Below are positions 13,506 through 24,430 of a DNA stretch of 64,000 nucleotides, in pieces. The notes beneath the pieces are model-generated. The model was not told where the DNA came from. It made no database searches and saw only the letters and a list, made by a program, of their open reading frames with translations. The first letter of the stretch is position 1. Every line of letters begins with the position of its first letter. Both the position numbers and the translations under genes were made by a program. Origin of the DNA: Atherix ibis (taxonomy: Eukaryota > Arthropoda > Insecta > Diptera > Athericidae); the NCBI GenBank assembly GCA_958298945.1, contig OY282609.1:11266326-11330325 (forward strand). The letters are read 5' to 3'.

Positions 13506-13700
13506 GATTCTCCATCGCTGTGTTACATGAATTCTTTAGTACAAGAATTCTTTAGTCTCAAAAATCTAAAGAATTCTTGTACTAAGAAGATGGATTCTCC
13601 ATCGCTGTGTTACATGAATTCTCCATCGCTGTGTTACATGAATTCATGTTACATGAATTCTTTAGTCTCAAAAATCATATCATTTATATGATTTTTGAGA
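13506..13700. repeat. Mosaic of direct and inverted repeats
   Basis: GATTCTCCATCGCTGTGTTA followed by CATGAATTC occurs from 13506 and 13593, and a nearly identical copy from 13616, with a fourth partial copy (CATGTTACATGAATTCTTTAG) after 13645. A perfect 20-bp inverted repeat TTAGTACAAGAATTCTTTAG occupies 13536-13555 and 13566-13585, with a 10-bp spacer, TCTCAAAAAT. The same spacer sequence begins a second inverted repeat of 15 bp at 13666-13680 and 13686-13700. The same short words are reused in both orientations, as expected from repeated template switching. Confidence 0.85.
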
Positions 13701-14000
13701 CATGATCTGTACATCTTTTGCTTACATACAATATTAAATTACTTTTGATTGACTCATATTTTTATATGAATTGCTTATAACTACGGCTAATTATTATAGT
13801 ATGCGCTGGCATCAAGACAATAATCTATTTTGCGATGAGATATTCAAGTTCAAGTTCACATTATTGCATAACCTTAAAATTTTACATTTATCTTCTAATA
13901 CAATCTTAACACTATTTTTCCTTAAGAATATTTAATCCTAGCTCAATATATGTTTTGTTGTTTCTTAGCTTACTGCTGCGATGGGATGCATCATGAGCCT
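13701..14000. repeat. Degenerate tandem array, right part
   Basis: Sequence from about 13702 (CATGATCTGTACATCTTTTG, then TATGAATTGCTTATAACTA with CGGCTAATTATTATAGTATG) matches the later part of the third unit of the left array (CATGCTCTGTACATCCTTTG, then CATGAATTGCTTACAACTA). A further CT.CTGCGATGGGATG match follows at about 13971. This shows that the array originally continued across the intervening 1 kb. Confidence 0.65.
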
Positions 14001-15750
14001 TGTTTATATACGAAAACACTGAAAGTGGGCGTGGTTATGATCTACATCAAAGGGGTAATCTTATGCCTGCGGCGAATTAAATTTCGGCCATTAAAAAAAA
14101 TCTAATTAGATATTAGCCAAGATTATCATACAAAATCAATTGTCGTGTGTGGTTCTTGTCCCCACTGGAGGAATATTTTTTGTAAGATAGTGGCTTCCAC
14201 AAAATTTGGCAAATTTTCTACACTTAACTCAATTCAAATTTGTACTTCTGAAATAAAAATAAATAAACCACCTTAAATTTAGATTTTGATGAATACTATT
14301 TAATTTAAATTTACTATTAAATGCACCATCATTCAAATGGTCGTCATGATAAATTTAGTTATAAATGCAATTTTCAAAACAGGCATGGTCGAAATAAATA
14401 TTACGAGGAGAAAAAATAGTCGTGCACTTTTCTTAATTGTAATTAATTTGATAGTACAAAAAATTCTTCAGAAGTATGTAGAGAATGCTGCGCCTGATTC
14501 TTCTTTTAATTATCTAGGATTTCCAAATTTTCCGTCTAGTCATTTTAACCTTAATTAAAAGCTTGTTATCATAATACAGAAGTAATCAGTCTTAGTTTAT
14601 ATCCAGACAACAGCTACAACATTTGTTCATCGTCCATTTGATGTAAAGAGATGTATACTTTTAGATAAGTAATTGTATTAACACTTGAGTTATTCATCAT
14701 ACTAATAACTACTAATTGGAATACGTTCAGTGATTCTTATTTTCAATATATTTATTCTTTGTTTTATATTATAATAAAAAAAAATTAACACGCGAAAATT
14801 TCTTAGATAATTTAAGAAATACAAAAATGATATCTACACATTGGTGAATTTGCACATATTTTTCCCAAATATTAGTTTTTTGCCAAATTTCTCATGTGCA
14901 TTCTTAAATATACTTTTCATAAAATATAATATTTTATGAAAAGTATATTTAAAGAGTAATACAAAATTTGGATGGTGGAAATTAAAAATATATTATTTTT
15001 AATTTGATTAATTTAAGTACCCACTTTTAAGCAAGTTTAAGAATCTCGAACAATTAAGTTAAGAAGATTTCTTCTCCTTTATGTATTTTTTTAAAAAAAA
15101 TTTCCGTGTAAAAGTTTTTCAAGTTTTTAAAGTATTATGATAGAATTAAAAAAAAAAATTAAATTTAAACTCACAAAAAAAATGGGAAAAAAGCTTTTTG
15201 AAATTCTTTTCTAATTTCCCCAACGGCAATATTCCACTCAAAATATAATTTTATTAAATATTCAAAGTGTTACAGACGATAGCCAGTATGGATACTTTTT
15301 CTATATCTATCCTGTTGATAGGAGTTAGGCTCCATAGCTCGTTAGATTTTAATTAAATAACATTTAATTGGATATTAATAGGAATACTTTCACATTGAAA
15401 AAGGTCAGAAAAATAGGTAGGATTAGAAAACAAGTGTTCATTATTGAATGTAAATAAGTCGTAATTTTCATACTTTTATTATGTTGATTACTTTTTTGGG
15501 CTATCCGTTTTTCATTAACAATTCAAATTTTAATATGAAAATATCGATTGGTCGATTGAATTATATACATCCAATTAAATACTTTATTTGCTCGTATTGC
15601 ATAAATAATTTTACAAAAGAGTTTTATTCGTTAATGTTTGAATGTTTATTATTTGTTTTATTCATAGTAGTATACTTATATTTGTCACAAGTTAATATTC
15701 GATTAGTATTTTCAAATATTTTCTTTAATATTGTATATTAGATTTATTTT
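14001..15750. other. AT-rich non-coding stretch
   Basis: No gene recognised. The open frames at 14337-14558 and 15481-15741 show no domain. A 24-bp perfect palindrome in this stretch is listed separately. Confidence 0.5.
14904..14952. repeat. Perfect palindrome, 24-bp arms, 1-bp spacer
   Basis: The left arm at 14904-14927 begins TTAAATATACTTTTCATAAA and ends ATAT. The right arm at 14929-14952 is its exact reverse complement, separated by a single base. Its role is unknown. It would form a hairpin in single-stranded DNA or RNA. Confidence 0.9.
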
Positions 15751-16525
15751 ATAAAGGGTGTTCCAAATTTATATGCAATAAGTAATTTTAATATGCGGTA
15801 ATTGAATTTTCTCGGTCTGTATGGTATGTGACACAATTTCGTTGAAACCACATATCGTCCACATTCATATCTTACAATTTAGGCACAAAAAACTGGCTTA
15901 TCATATTGCGATAGAAGGACCATTAACCGTTATTGCCTGACCAAAATTCGCACTAAATAATAATACGATGTGGATGCATTTATATCTCAAAAATCAGTTG
16001 TAAATTTTCTGAACCCCAAATGCGACAATTTTGTTGATTAATCTATCCATCAAAATTAAAATGAGCCTCATCGCTGAAGATGATCTTTCTTTTATCTATT
16101 CAACGAAATCCATTCGCTGTGCATGGTCAGTAGAATTCAGTTCTTTAGTCAATTGAACTTTTGTAAGCATGAAAATGGAAATATTTCGTGAGAATACGTT
16201 GTAGGGAGTTTCTCGAAATGTCCAGTTCATCACCACGATGCCGAATTGAACGACTGACTGTTTAAGATCACTAAATGATTCAGTCTTCCTAAATTTTCTA
16301 ATTAATTTCTTCATAGTTCATGATGCTAAATCACTATTCTGACCATATTTTGTACGAAAATTGCAAATTTCTGTAGCTTGGCTTAATTATTTTTAAAATA
16401 TTGCTCAATACTGAAAACGCGTTGTTCTTTCGTGTAGCACTCCATTTTTATTAACATTGGTAACACTTTACCACGCAAATGGCGGTAAAGTGGTACAATG
16501 CAAATCTTGCGTAATTTTAAAATAA
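15751..16525 (-). mobile_element. Second short DD41D mariner copy, internally deleted
   Basis: The left edge (ATAAAGGGTGTTCCAAATTT at 15751) is the same terminal repeat seen at the right end of the copy at 1566-2391, but here the element lies on the minus strand. The other end, near 16500-16525, matches the 5' region of that copy (ACGCAAGATTTGCATTG, then CCGCCATTTGCGTGGTAAAG on the minus strand), although the outermost bases have diverged. On the minus strand the interior carries MKKLIRKFRKTESFSDLKQS, corresponding to the helix-turn-helix region of the first copy. The first catalytic block is near 16060-16075. DMWFQ is at about 15843-15857. It is followed almost at once by the terminal repeat, so the third catalytic block is missing here too. 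Confidence 0.78.
15835..16445 (-). pseudogene. Broken DD41D mariner transposase
   Basis: Reading on the minus strand, the start region (about 16445) gives a short N-terminus ending in a stop, then the frame at 16314-16096 with the helix-turn-helix. It shifts before the first catalytic Asp block (AT.TTCAGCGATGAGGCTCAT at 16055-16080) and reaches an IISQFF.PKL-like stretch and NVDDMWFQ at 15843-15895. The second catalytic block is decayed (expected GATCHT reads VTYHT). The C-terminal third is absent. It is more diverged than the 1.6-2.4 kb copy at the termini and cannot make an active transposase. Confidence 0.75.
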
Positions 16526-18003
16526 AAACTTTTTAAAATATAATGTTTCGCTATAGTAAACATAAAAAAAACATTCCTGTTTATATAATTCTGTTTCATT
16601 ATGTTTAAATATAAGTCTGCTATATGAAGAATGATATTAGAACTGCGATTCCATTTTTACCTATTTCGAAGATACTAAAGATGTTTGGTTTTGTCTACTT
16701 TTTTTTGTTTCGGTATAAAATTTTTAAGAAATTTTTTATTCATTTTCACTTTTTTAAGATTTCACATTCTCACATGTAATTTTTGCAATACGATTCTTAT
16801 ATCAAAAATAATAAATGTTCATAATAGCGATGGTAATCTTATCATAATAAGGTTAAAAATTATCTACATAAATACATATATCGTTAACAATAAACTTGTT
16901 TACATGTAGAACTAGAACTATATGAAAGGGTATGTACCTGGGGAATTGTCGATTATATTGCTTGTATTTAAAAGGAAGAATGGAAAAGGTACAATTTCAT
17001 TACCTAAAAGGGTTAAAATAGCTTTTGGATTCTACTCAAAGGTCGGAAAGGTTGCTTAGCACATGACTATGCAATGGAAATGAATCTTCATTTGGTGCAA
17101 AGAAGATTCTTTTCGCTCACCCTAATTTTTATTTCCATCTTGGAATTTCCTATCTTATTTGAATTTCACAAGATATAAGTAATCTTTATAAATGTTTCGT
17201 AATAAAAACCATATAGCTTTTTATATAAATGTAAATAAAAATTCAACTGATTGAAATTGATAAGTTTTTATTAAACTTTTTAAACATTAATTTAATAATT
17301 ATAATTATTTTAAAATATTTTAATTAAAATATTGGGAATTTTTGTATAAATATTTTCTTGTGAAATAATATATGTACTTGTTTAAAATAAATGGTATTTT
17401 TTTTACTATAGAAAAATTTTGAAGGAATATTTTCAGTTTCCAGATAAATGTTTCTTTGATATTTAAAATATTATTTATACTCCTACGAAAATATAAGTAC
17501 GTTTAGGTAATATTGTTAATATTAAATACCAATTACAACATACATTTCTTCAAGCATAATACATCCAATTACATTATTTTAAAGGTATTCAATTAAATTT
17601 TTACATATATGTGTATAAATTTAAGTAAAAAATTATAATATATTCTATTATAAATATACTTGCAATTATATTAAAGAATTGATATAAAATTTGCATGATA
17701 CTATTACAACTACAAGACATTTGTTTTATTTTTTTAAAAAGTGAAGTTGTGTGTAGCTATATAATTAAAAAAATTTATTTAATATAGTAGTTCCTATAGT
17801 AACATAAACTTCAAAGATTTTCTATTGATATTGCTAACTTTCACCAAAATTTTTCTTTGTTTCGAATGCCAAAAGTAAAATCTCAGCTTATTGTGATATA
17901 ATTTATTCATTTCACCGTAAGCATAAATTATTGTATATCTTTTGTCTATATTTAAGTTAAGGTTATAGATCCTTTCAAGTGAAAATTATATTTTTTTCTA
18001 CTA

Positions 18004-18039
<36 letters not shown>

Positions 18040-18309
18040 TATTTCCTTCTTAAGTTATTTAATTATCAATAATTTAAAATTTGCATGTAATTTATGTTAA
18101 TATAAAATTATTTTTCAAAAGTTTTCCAATTTTTCTTTATAATATTTTATTTTACTTTGTTAATACTCGTAATATGAATTTTTGTAATATTTTTCTTAAT
18201 AAAAATTAATAGTAAATAATTATTCAAATTGTTTTTTGGAATGTAAAATTCAAGAAAGTATTTATATTTAAAATTCAGATTTTCATAAACAATTATTTTT
18301 TTTATATTA
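16526..18309. other. AT-rich non-coding stretch
   Basis: No gene recognised. The portion near 16920-17150 is slightly richer in G+C and free of long homopolymers but has no coding signal. A TACTCGTA copy lies near 18165. Confidence 0.5.
18006..18037. repeat. (TA)n microsatellite
   Basis: About 15 uninterrupted TA units. Confidence 0.95.
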
Positions 18310-18800
18310 CTAAAGCCATACCATTATTTAATATTATTTAAATAGATGCTATAAAACTTTTTACAGAACTCAACACTTTTTTAGGTAATTTTTAATGACT
18401 TTTTCGCAAATACCGAGCAGTAATTCGACTATTATTTGACTATATTTCGAGCTATTATTTTTTAGATGCTTATATTTAAAAATTATCTGCGTAAATAATA
18501 TTTTTATATGATCTTTTAAAAAAAATTCAAATGATTTTAATCCAGATTAAAATCAGGTCAAAAAATTTGGTCATCATAAAAGTCGTCTTAGCGCTCAGAA
18601 TTGGTGGTAACAGTCTCTCCTTCTATATATTCAAAGAAATACAGGGCCATAACAACTCCAGGCTTAACCATAGTTATTTATGTTGAAAAACTGTTGTTTC
18701 AGCACTTTATCGGTATTATTTTTACCGATAAAGTGCTGAAACAACAGTTTTTGAACATAAATAACTATGGTTAAGCCTGGAGTTGTTATTCTATGATCGT
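18310..18800 (-). mobile_element. DD41D mariner relic (long family), ending in a palindrome
   Basis: The plus strand shows the antisense of a transposase shared with relics near 25.3, 33.1, 43.8, 47.5 and 51.5 kb. Near 18353-18400 (ACTTTTTACAGAACTC, then GGTAATTTTTAATGACTTTTT) it matches the block that reads ACTTCTTACAGGACTC then GGTAATTTTTGATGAGTTTTT at 47.5 kb. On the minus strand a decayed GP(Y)FFE..EGETVTTNSER-like stretch, the region between the first and second catalytic residues, lies around 18590-18650. The relic stops at 18789 in a 66-bp-arm inverted repeat whose left arm belongs to the transposase sequence, so the truncation and the fold-back probably arose together. All frames are broken. 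Confidence 0.65.
18649..18789. repeat. Long quasi-palindrome, 66-bp arms, 9-bp spacer
   Basis: The left arm is 18649-18714 (starts ATAACAACTCCAGGCTTAAC). The right arm is 18724-18789 and is its reverse complement with one mismatch, near 18685. The spacer is ATTATTTTT. The left arm continues leftward into mariner-derived sequence while the right arm is followed by unrelated AT-rich DNA. This is what a fold-back or template-switch duplication at a break would leave. Confidence 0.95.
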
Positions 18801-20020
18801 TTGATGTATCAATAGTATAAATTTATAAATTTTACACTAAAATAATGCATTTAGGTTATCAAAATTATTTAAGCATCTTCTAGGAATACGTTTGGATTTT
18901 TATTATATAAACGTTTTTTCTTTTTTGAGTTAAGTATCTCGATAAAAAAGGATTTTAATAAATAATTTAGTCATTATTGTGTGAATATAATTTAAAATAA
19001 TAAGATATATTAAAAATTCAATTTATATTTTGACTTTTTAAAGTAGCTCATTTATTAATTAATAGATTATTTTTGAAAAATCTTTCTAGCATTGCTTTTG
19101 TTTTAAATTTAAATCTAAGAATCTATTATTATACAATATAAAATAAGATTCAAATTTCTGTCCATTATATAATTGGTCGACTCTTTGAAAGAGTTATCAT
19201 TAATTATATAATTCTCATTGTCCACGAGACTATATATGTGTGTGCCTCATACCTAATCGTGTTAGATTAAGTTTCCCCTAGTTATTATTTTACCTCATTA
19301 ATTTTTGATATCCACCTTTTGAATACTGACATTATTTTAATATTTTATAACGTTGAACTAAATACCATTCTCAAGAATGAATATTAATTAGACAAAATAA
19401 TCAATGAGAAATTTAAAATATTCAATCTAAAACAGTTATAATTTTCTATAGAATTTTATATTGTCTCACTTTATTTCCAACTAAGAGTTAAACGGTTCAC
19501 AACCCTTGCCATTATTTGGCAAGCTTTTCTTAATTTTGCTTACAATGAAAAGAGAAAAAATCCAGTACTATTCTTATATCTAACATCTTTTGCTTCGATG
19601 AATACCTCGAAGAAAACACTTATGTTAATAGAGTGATAATGAAGAAAATCGATACAGAAATTTAAGGAAAATATCTCCTTCCAAAATAAAATTGAATTCG
19701 GAACTCTCCTTCCTTGTTCGCAATCATTTATGTTTTGATATTCAACAATACACAAGGAACTCGATTTTAATGAATTCCATCTCAAATAGATAGAAAATAC
19801 CTTATTTTTCGATTAGTTGTTTTGTCCTTGACCAATAAGCTACATAGTAAAACAATGAAATCAAATAATTAATTTCGGATGTATTTTAAATGACAAATGA
19901 TACAATTTTCTTAATGATTAAAAGAGAAGCAACGGTTAATACTACTTCTCATTAGTTTAATATTTTATGTTAAAGAATATTATTAATATGGCATTACAAT
20001 AATTTATTATATATGTAGAT
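18801..20020. other. AT-rich non-coding stretch
   Basis: No supported feature. The minus-strand open frame 19540-19785 has no recognisable motif. Confidence 0.5.
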
Positions 20021-20023
20021 ATA

Positions 20024-20400
20024 CGAGGTCTGTTCAAAAAGTTTTGAATTTCCGCGGGTTATGTATATTCAATTTTCGATTTTTTATGGCGTTATGTTGG
20101 TACTCATATCTCTCATTTAGGCCGACAAGTTCGGACATTTTGAATGTTCAATTAATTTTTGACAGCCGCTTTGCTTGCACGTGTTTTGGCTCGTCTTTGA
20201 TTTTTGCCCATTCCAAAAAATAGATCAAAGAATCTGTTTCGGGAACAAGAAAAAGTCACAGGGTGCCAGATCTGGGGAATACGGTGGCTGCGGCATTATA
20301 AGTGTGTTGTTTTTGGCCAAAAATTCGCGTACATGTAACGATGCGTGAGCAGGGGCGTTATCATGGTGCAAAAGCTTGTTTATTGAAATTTGCTAGTGGG
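20024..20400 (-). mobile_element. DD34D mariner, 3' fragment
   Basis: The left edge CGAGGTCTGTTCAAAAAGTT at 20024, preceded by TA, is a typical mariner terminal repeat. On the minus strand the sequence gives HHDNAPAHASLHVREFLAKN, then [17 protein letters not shown]. The spacing between the second and third catalytic Asp is 34 residues by count, the hallmark of DD34D mariner. A stop follows soon after FFLFPK and the C-terminal tail is degraded. The upstream half of the element (first catalytic Asp, DNA-binding domain and 5' terminal repeat) is missing; the sequence beyond about 20400 is unrelated. Subfamily not certain. Confidence 0.85.
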
Positions 20401-20539
20401 TTAAGAATTTCCCAAAAAATTGACCATTCCGTTTAATATTGTTTAAAAGAAACCTGCAAACAAATCAATGCAGAATTGTAAATTTATAATATTCTGTTAT
20501 TATAAATACAGAATTGATGGTGAGTAAGCCATCATTATC

Positions 20540-21723
20540 ATCGACGGTGCGACAACCGGCATTCCGTCCCAGATCTGCTAAATCAAAGAACTCTAGACCT
20601 CCCTACTAATCACAGACCATTCTCATTTAGATAGCTTCTCACATGAACAATGAAGTCGCCAAATGGCATCACGGTCATGGCGCTATGAAATGGCATCTGG
20701 TACATATGTAAGACGTTTCTGCTTCGCACCACGGTCTTCCAATTCGACACTTCCAGAATGTTTTTGGCGTTCTGGCTAATGCCATCACTCCACCGAAGAC
20801 AGAGCCTAACTGGTCTTCTGGACCAATAAATGGATCAGAATACATCCTATTTATACGGATTCAGTTTTCAGCCTACCACAGCTTATTGAGCTTAATTTTA
20901 TCTGCAACCGGGTGGTCGCGATAATGCTCCAGGATCTCGTCGTCAAATAGGCTTCGGAATTGCCCATCCTCATGTAGGGGGACAAAATTCTTTGAAGGAT
21001 CCTTCTCCGGAGAATACATGAGAACTTGCAAGACTAGTATAATATACATCTTCTACGAACACTCTACTTTGCGCTTGTTTTGAGAGGTACCTAAGGTCAG
21101 TTGGTCATAGCGAAATTTTCCACTTTCACACCAATACCCTCCAGTTTAATTCTTAATGACTCTTGAGCAAAATTATACAGATTAAAATGAGAAAATCGAT
21201 GTAGATTATTGGAAAGCGTGCTAAACCTTCCAATATTCACACCTCGGACTGCGCCCCAGCTGGGTTTAATAACCCAAAGAAACCTCGAAGCCTACACCAA
21301 CATCAGTGCCTGTTCTCGGAGTTCGCATTTAAAACAGCATTTGCAAAATTATTTACATATGTATAACATATCTTATCCACTGTCGGATAAATACTTTTGC
21401 CCCATTTTACCCACTGGCCATCATTGGGAGGATAAGCTGGTACTTAGCATCCCGCCACCGGGGCGGAAGTATAATATACAGCCGAAGCTTCGATATTATG
21501 ATCAAACTTCCGAGCGAAATAATTTATGGTAGAATGACTGAACTAGGCTCCTAAGTCTCGTCTTCGATGCCGACGCTGCCACCATGTACTTCGTTTTACC
21601 CTCAGTTATGTGCAGCCTAAGATTACAAAGAATAGTAATGTATAAAGTAAGGCTTAATATTTTGTTGAAGAGTAGATAGCGAAAATTTTTAAGATTTTTC
21701 TTAATATTATCATTCGAAAACAT
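20540..21723 (-). pseudogene. RTE-like non-LTR retrotransposon, C-terminal region of RT
   Basis: Three blocks in minus-strand order identify it. At about 21670-21550 comes LRLHITEGKTKYMVAASASK, matching the conserved ..N..KTKYM... block that follows the RT catalytic site. At about 21010-20870 comes HEDGQFRSLFDDEILEHYRD then HPVADKIKLNKLW, matching the C-terminal block ..DG.WR...N.EL.ELY.D..V...I..NRL.W.GHV. At about 20820-20720 comes RLCLRWSDGISQNAKNI then SNWKTVVRSRN, matching the final G.P..RW.DGV..DA...G..NW...A.DR.. motif. Stops and frameshifts separate the blocks. The catalytic YADD box lies upstream of what is preserved. The open frames on the plus strand here are antisense shadows. The RTE-like label is from general recall of these blocks. 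Confidence 0.75.
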
Positions 21724-21965
21724 TGATAGCTAGTGAAAACTTGAGTTTTATGTGTGAATTATTGTGAAAATAGTTTTGTTATGAAATTTATGGTGAAAAA
21801 TCATTAATCATGCATGCAGTAAGTAAACTTAAAATAATAAAGTTTTAAGTATCGTTAAAAATCATTTGGTATTTAATTATAGGTTTTAAGGAATTAATTT
21901 GAAAAGTCTAATTGCGTTTTTATAAATGAAAATACCTTCAAATGTGCATAAAAATCTGCGAATAC
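21724..21965. other. AT-rich non-coding stretch
   Basis: Short spacer between the retrotransposon relic and the MITE. Nothing recognised in it. Confidence 0.5.
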
Positions 21966-21968
21966 ATT

Positions 21969-22338
21969 AGGCGAATTCGATTGGACTAATTTTGCTACTG
22001 CTACTGTTGTTTAGCTGTCATCATCTACAGTACCTCTAACAAAACAGTAGGATTGTAGCAGGAGTTGCACTTCTCCCCCTAGGGTAAGGGGATTGTAGTT
22101 TCCGAACTAACTATAGATGGCTTAGCGGGTTCGTTGGTTATGTTGAAGCGTCATATTTTTGTTTTTATTGTTTATGTGTGCGTAAACTCAGTTTTTATTG
22201 TTTATGTGTGAATAAACTCAGTATTGATGGTGACTATTGTGAGTTTGTATTTTACTGCTGTCAGTGATATGTTCATTTTATTGAGAGTCTACTGGTAAGT
22301 ACTGCGCTGTAGCAAAATTAGTCCAATCTAATTCGCCT
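21969..22338. mobile_element. 370-bp MITE with 30-bp terminal inverted repeats and ATT target duplication
   Basis: The left terminal repeat, 21969-21998, starts AGGCGAATTCGATTGGACTA and ends TTTTGCTAC. The right one, 22309-22338, is its reverse complement with a single mismatch (C versus A at position 10). ATT flanks both sides (21966-21968 and 22339-22341), giving a 3-bp target site duplication; a TA duplication with termini one base shorter is the alternative reading. The interior holds a 30-bp tandem duplication at 22161-22190 and 22191-22220 (two mismatches) and no coding capacity. It is therefore a non-autonomous DNA transposon mobilised in trans. The superfamily is not recognised. Confidence 0.88.
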
Positions 22339-22341
22339 ATT

Positions 22342-23801
22342 ACGTATATGTCATCGATTACTGGGTAGTATTGGACAATATGTGTATTTCTTCAATAATA
22401 TAAGCAATGGTTGATAATGCGAAAGGTAATCGATTACATGCTTATGGAAATGTAATCTGTATTCTAATACAATACAGATGGTACGGTAATGATTCTGTAA
22501 TCGATTCGGGAATCATTGCGTTTCCTATCGAGAACACACAAATTAATACTTTACTATTTATCCAAGTGTATGTACATATATGAATTATATTAGCATCAGT
22601 TTAGCGTATGTACCAGAAAATAGTTATAAACCGGAAACAGTTACAAAACTGGTCCATTCCTAAAATTAAAGCAACATAACACTTCATATTCAATATATTT
22701 TTTAGGTGTTCTTCTAATTAGATTTAGTGAAATATTATTTTAGACGAGTCTTATTTTATAGCTTGAGTGGAAGGTAAAGATTCTTATGAGTAAATACTAT
22801 ATGATTTAATTTTCATTGCATTAATTATTCTCAAATTCTTTTAGATAATATTTTCGGCTTGGTTTAAAATATTTGAAATTTTTTAATATATCTTTTATTT
22901 TCTTTAATTTTGATAAGAACACAAAATTGGTTTCTTTTGTTAATAAAATATGAAAGTTTTCTGATAGAATTTCCTGATAGCATTTTTAAATTTTAAATTT
23001 TGATTTTTTAGTTTTTAGAATAGATAAATTATGGTTGATTATAATCATATGTTATCTAATAAATCTGATGTTTTTGTACTATTATCAGTAATGAATTTGT
23101 GGATTAGAAAAATATTATTTCAGTTTCTGAGAAAATTTGAATTTTTTTTTGGAAGAATCCTTTTATTTTGGCACTTATAATTATCATGAATAAATAATAT
23201 AGGCCGGTAAATTTTGTTGCCGGTAGAATTCTTATTCCTCTAGACAAAATGGATATTATTTTATTTTCGGCAGTGTTTTTGTCGAAAATAGAATTCTAAT
23301 CCAATTTTGTTTTCGTATTAAAAAATATATTTTTAATATAGGCGTTTTTGTGCATCCTATATTAAGTTTATTTTATGCGAATTTTATTATTGAATTCATT
23401 TTTCTAGAAATTTCGTTTATTTTTAAGAATAATGGAAAATAAAAACAAATATTTTTTTTTATAAATATTTTAGTATGTTTTATGATCTTGTTTTGTGTTA
23501 TTTTATTTGAAACTGAAAGATAGATGAGATCCCACTGGAATCAAAACAATCTTTCGATAATAAAAGACGCAGTTAAAGTGGCTTTTATTATTTTATGCCG
23601 TTATTTATAGGTACGATTCGCCCACATTAATGGCTATAGCAGTTCATCCTGTATTCGTGCTTCTTTTATAGACTTAAATCAATCCAAACTAATAAAATCT
23701 ATGAGAATTGGAGAGCATTTTTTTTATTCGATAATAAACAATATACTATATTTATATTGGATTCTCTTTTATATTTTCAAAAATTATATTTCTTAGAATT
23801 G

Positions 23802-23837
<36 letters not shown>

Positions 23838-24420
23838 ATGCAAATGTACTTTAAATAAGTTGTTGAAACTGAATTTATTTATGATAATGTTCTATAAATT
23901 GTTTGCTAAAAATAATGGGGGAATCTTGCTTTTGGAAAAAAAATTCAAATTTAAGATAACAATTCTTATTTTTATGTTAACAATGTTTCCAGGAGAGTAT
24001 TTCTCAAATTATTCAAAAGTTCACATAAAGCTTAATGAATGAGGGTTTATGTTAGAGTACGTTTAAATTAATTTCCGTTATTTATGTCAAGATTTTTACC
24101 ATTTTATTATATGCTTTTAATATTTCATACACAAATTTGTTGGCTATAATGTTGAAATAAATATTGAATCTGTTATATTTATGAATTTACAATGAATTAG
24201 GAAAGGATAAATAAATTGTACAATACTAGGAACAGTATTTTTGATGATATTCGGCTGAAATAATTTGGTTATGCATATACACCAAAAAAATGGTTATTTT
24301 TTAATTATCATTTCAAGTAACATTAGTACTGAAATGTATATTTCAAGCGACATGACAATAAAAGTATATCGGATAACGAAATTAAAGTAGAAATGGATAG
24401 GAAAACTGGATTTTTGGGAA
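22342..24420. other. AT-rich non-coding stretch
   Basis: No gene recognised. The open frame 23860-24042 lacks any domain. A segment at about 23205-23335 (CGGCAGTGTTTTTGTCGAAA, then TAGAATTCTAATCCAATTTTGTT) resembles 34985-35055, a weak hint of a dispersed repeat. Confidence 0.45.
23801..23835. repeat. (TTA)n microsatellite
   Basis: About eleven uninterrupted trinucleotide units. Confidence 0.95.
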
Positions 24421-24430
24421 ATAGCGTAGG

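Noticed and set aside
13506..13700. CRISPR-like array because of the repeated GATTCTCCATCGCTGTG word
   Set aside because: There is no regular repeat-spacer spacing, the repeats occur in both orientations, the context is eukaryotic and there are no cas genes.
21209..21532. Plus-strand open frame of 107 codons
   Set aside because: It lies antisense within the RTE-like reverse transcriptase relic; the minus strand carries the conserved C-terminal blocks.
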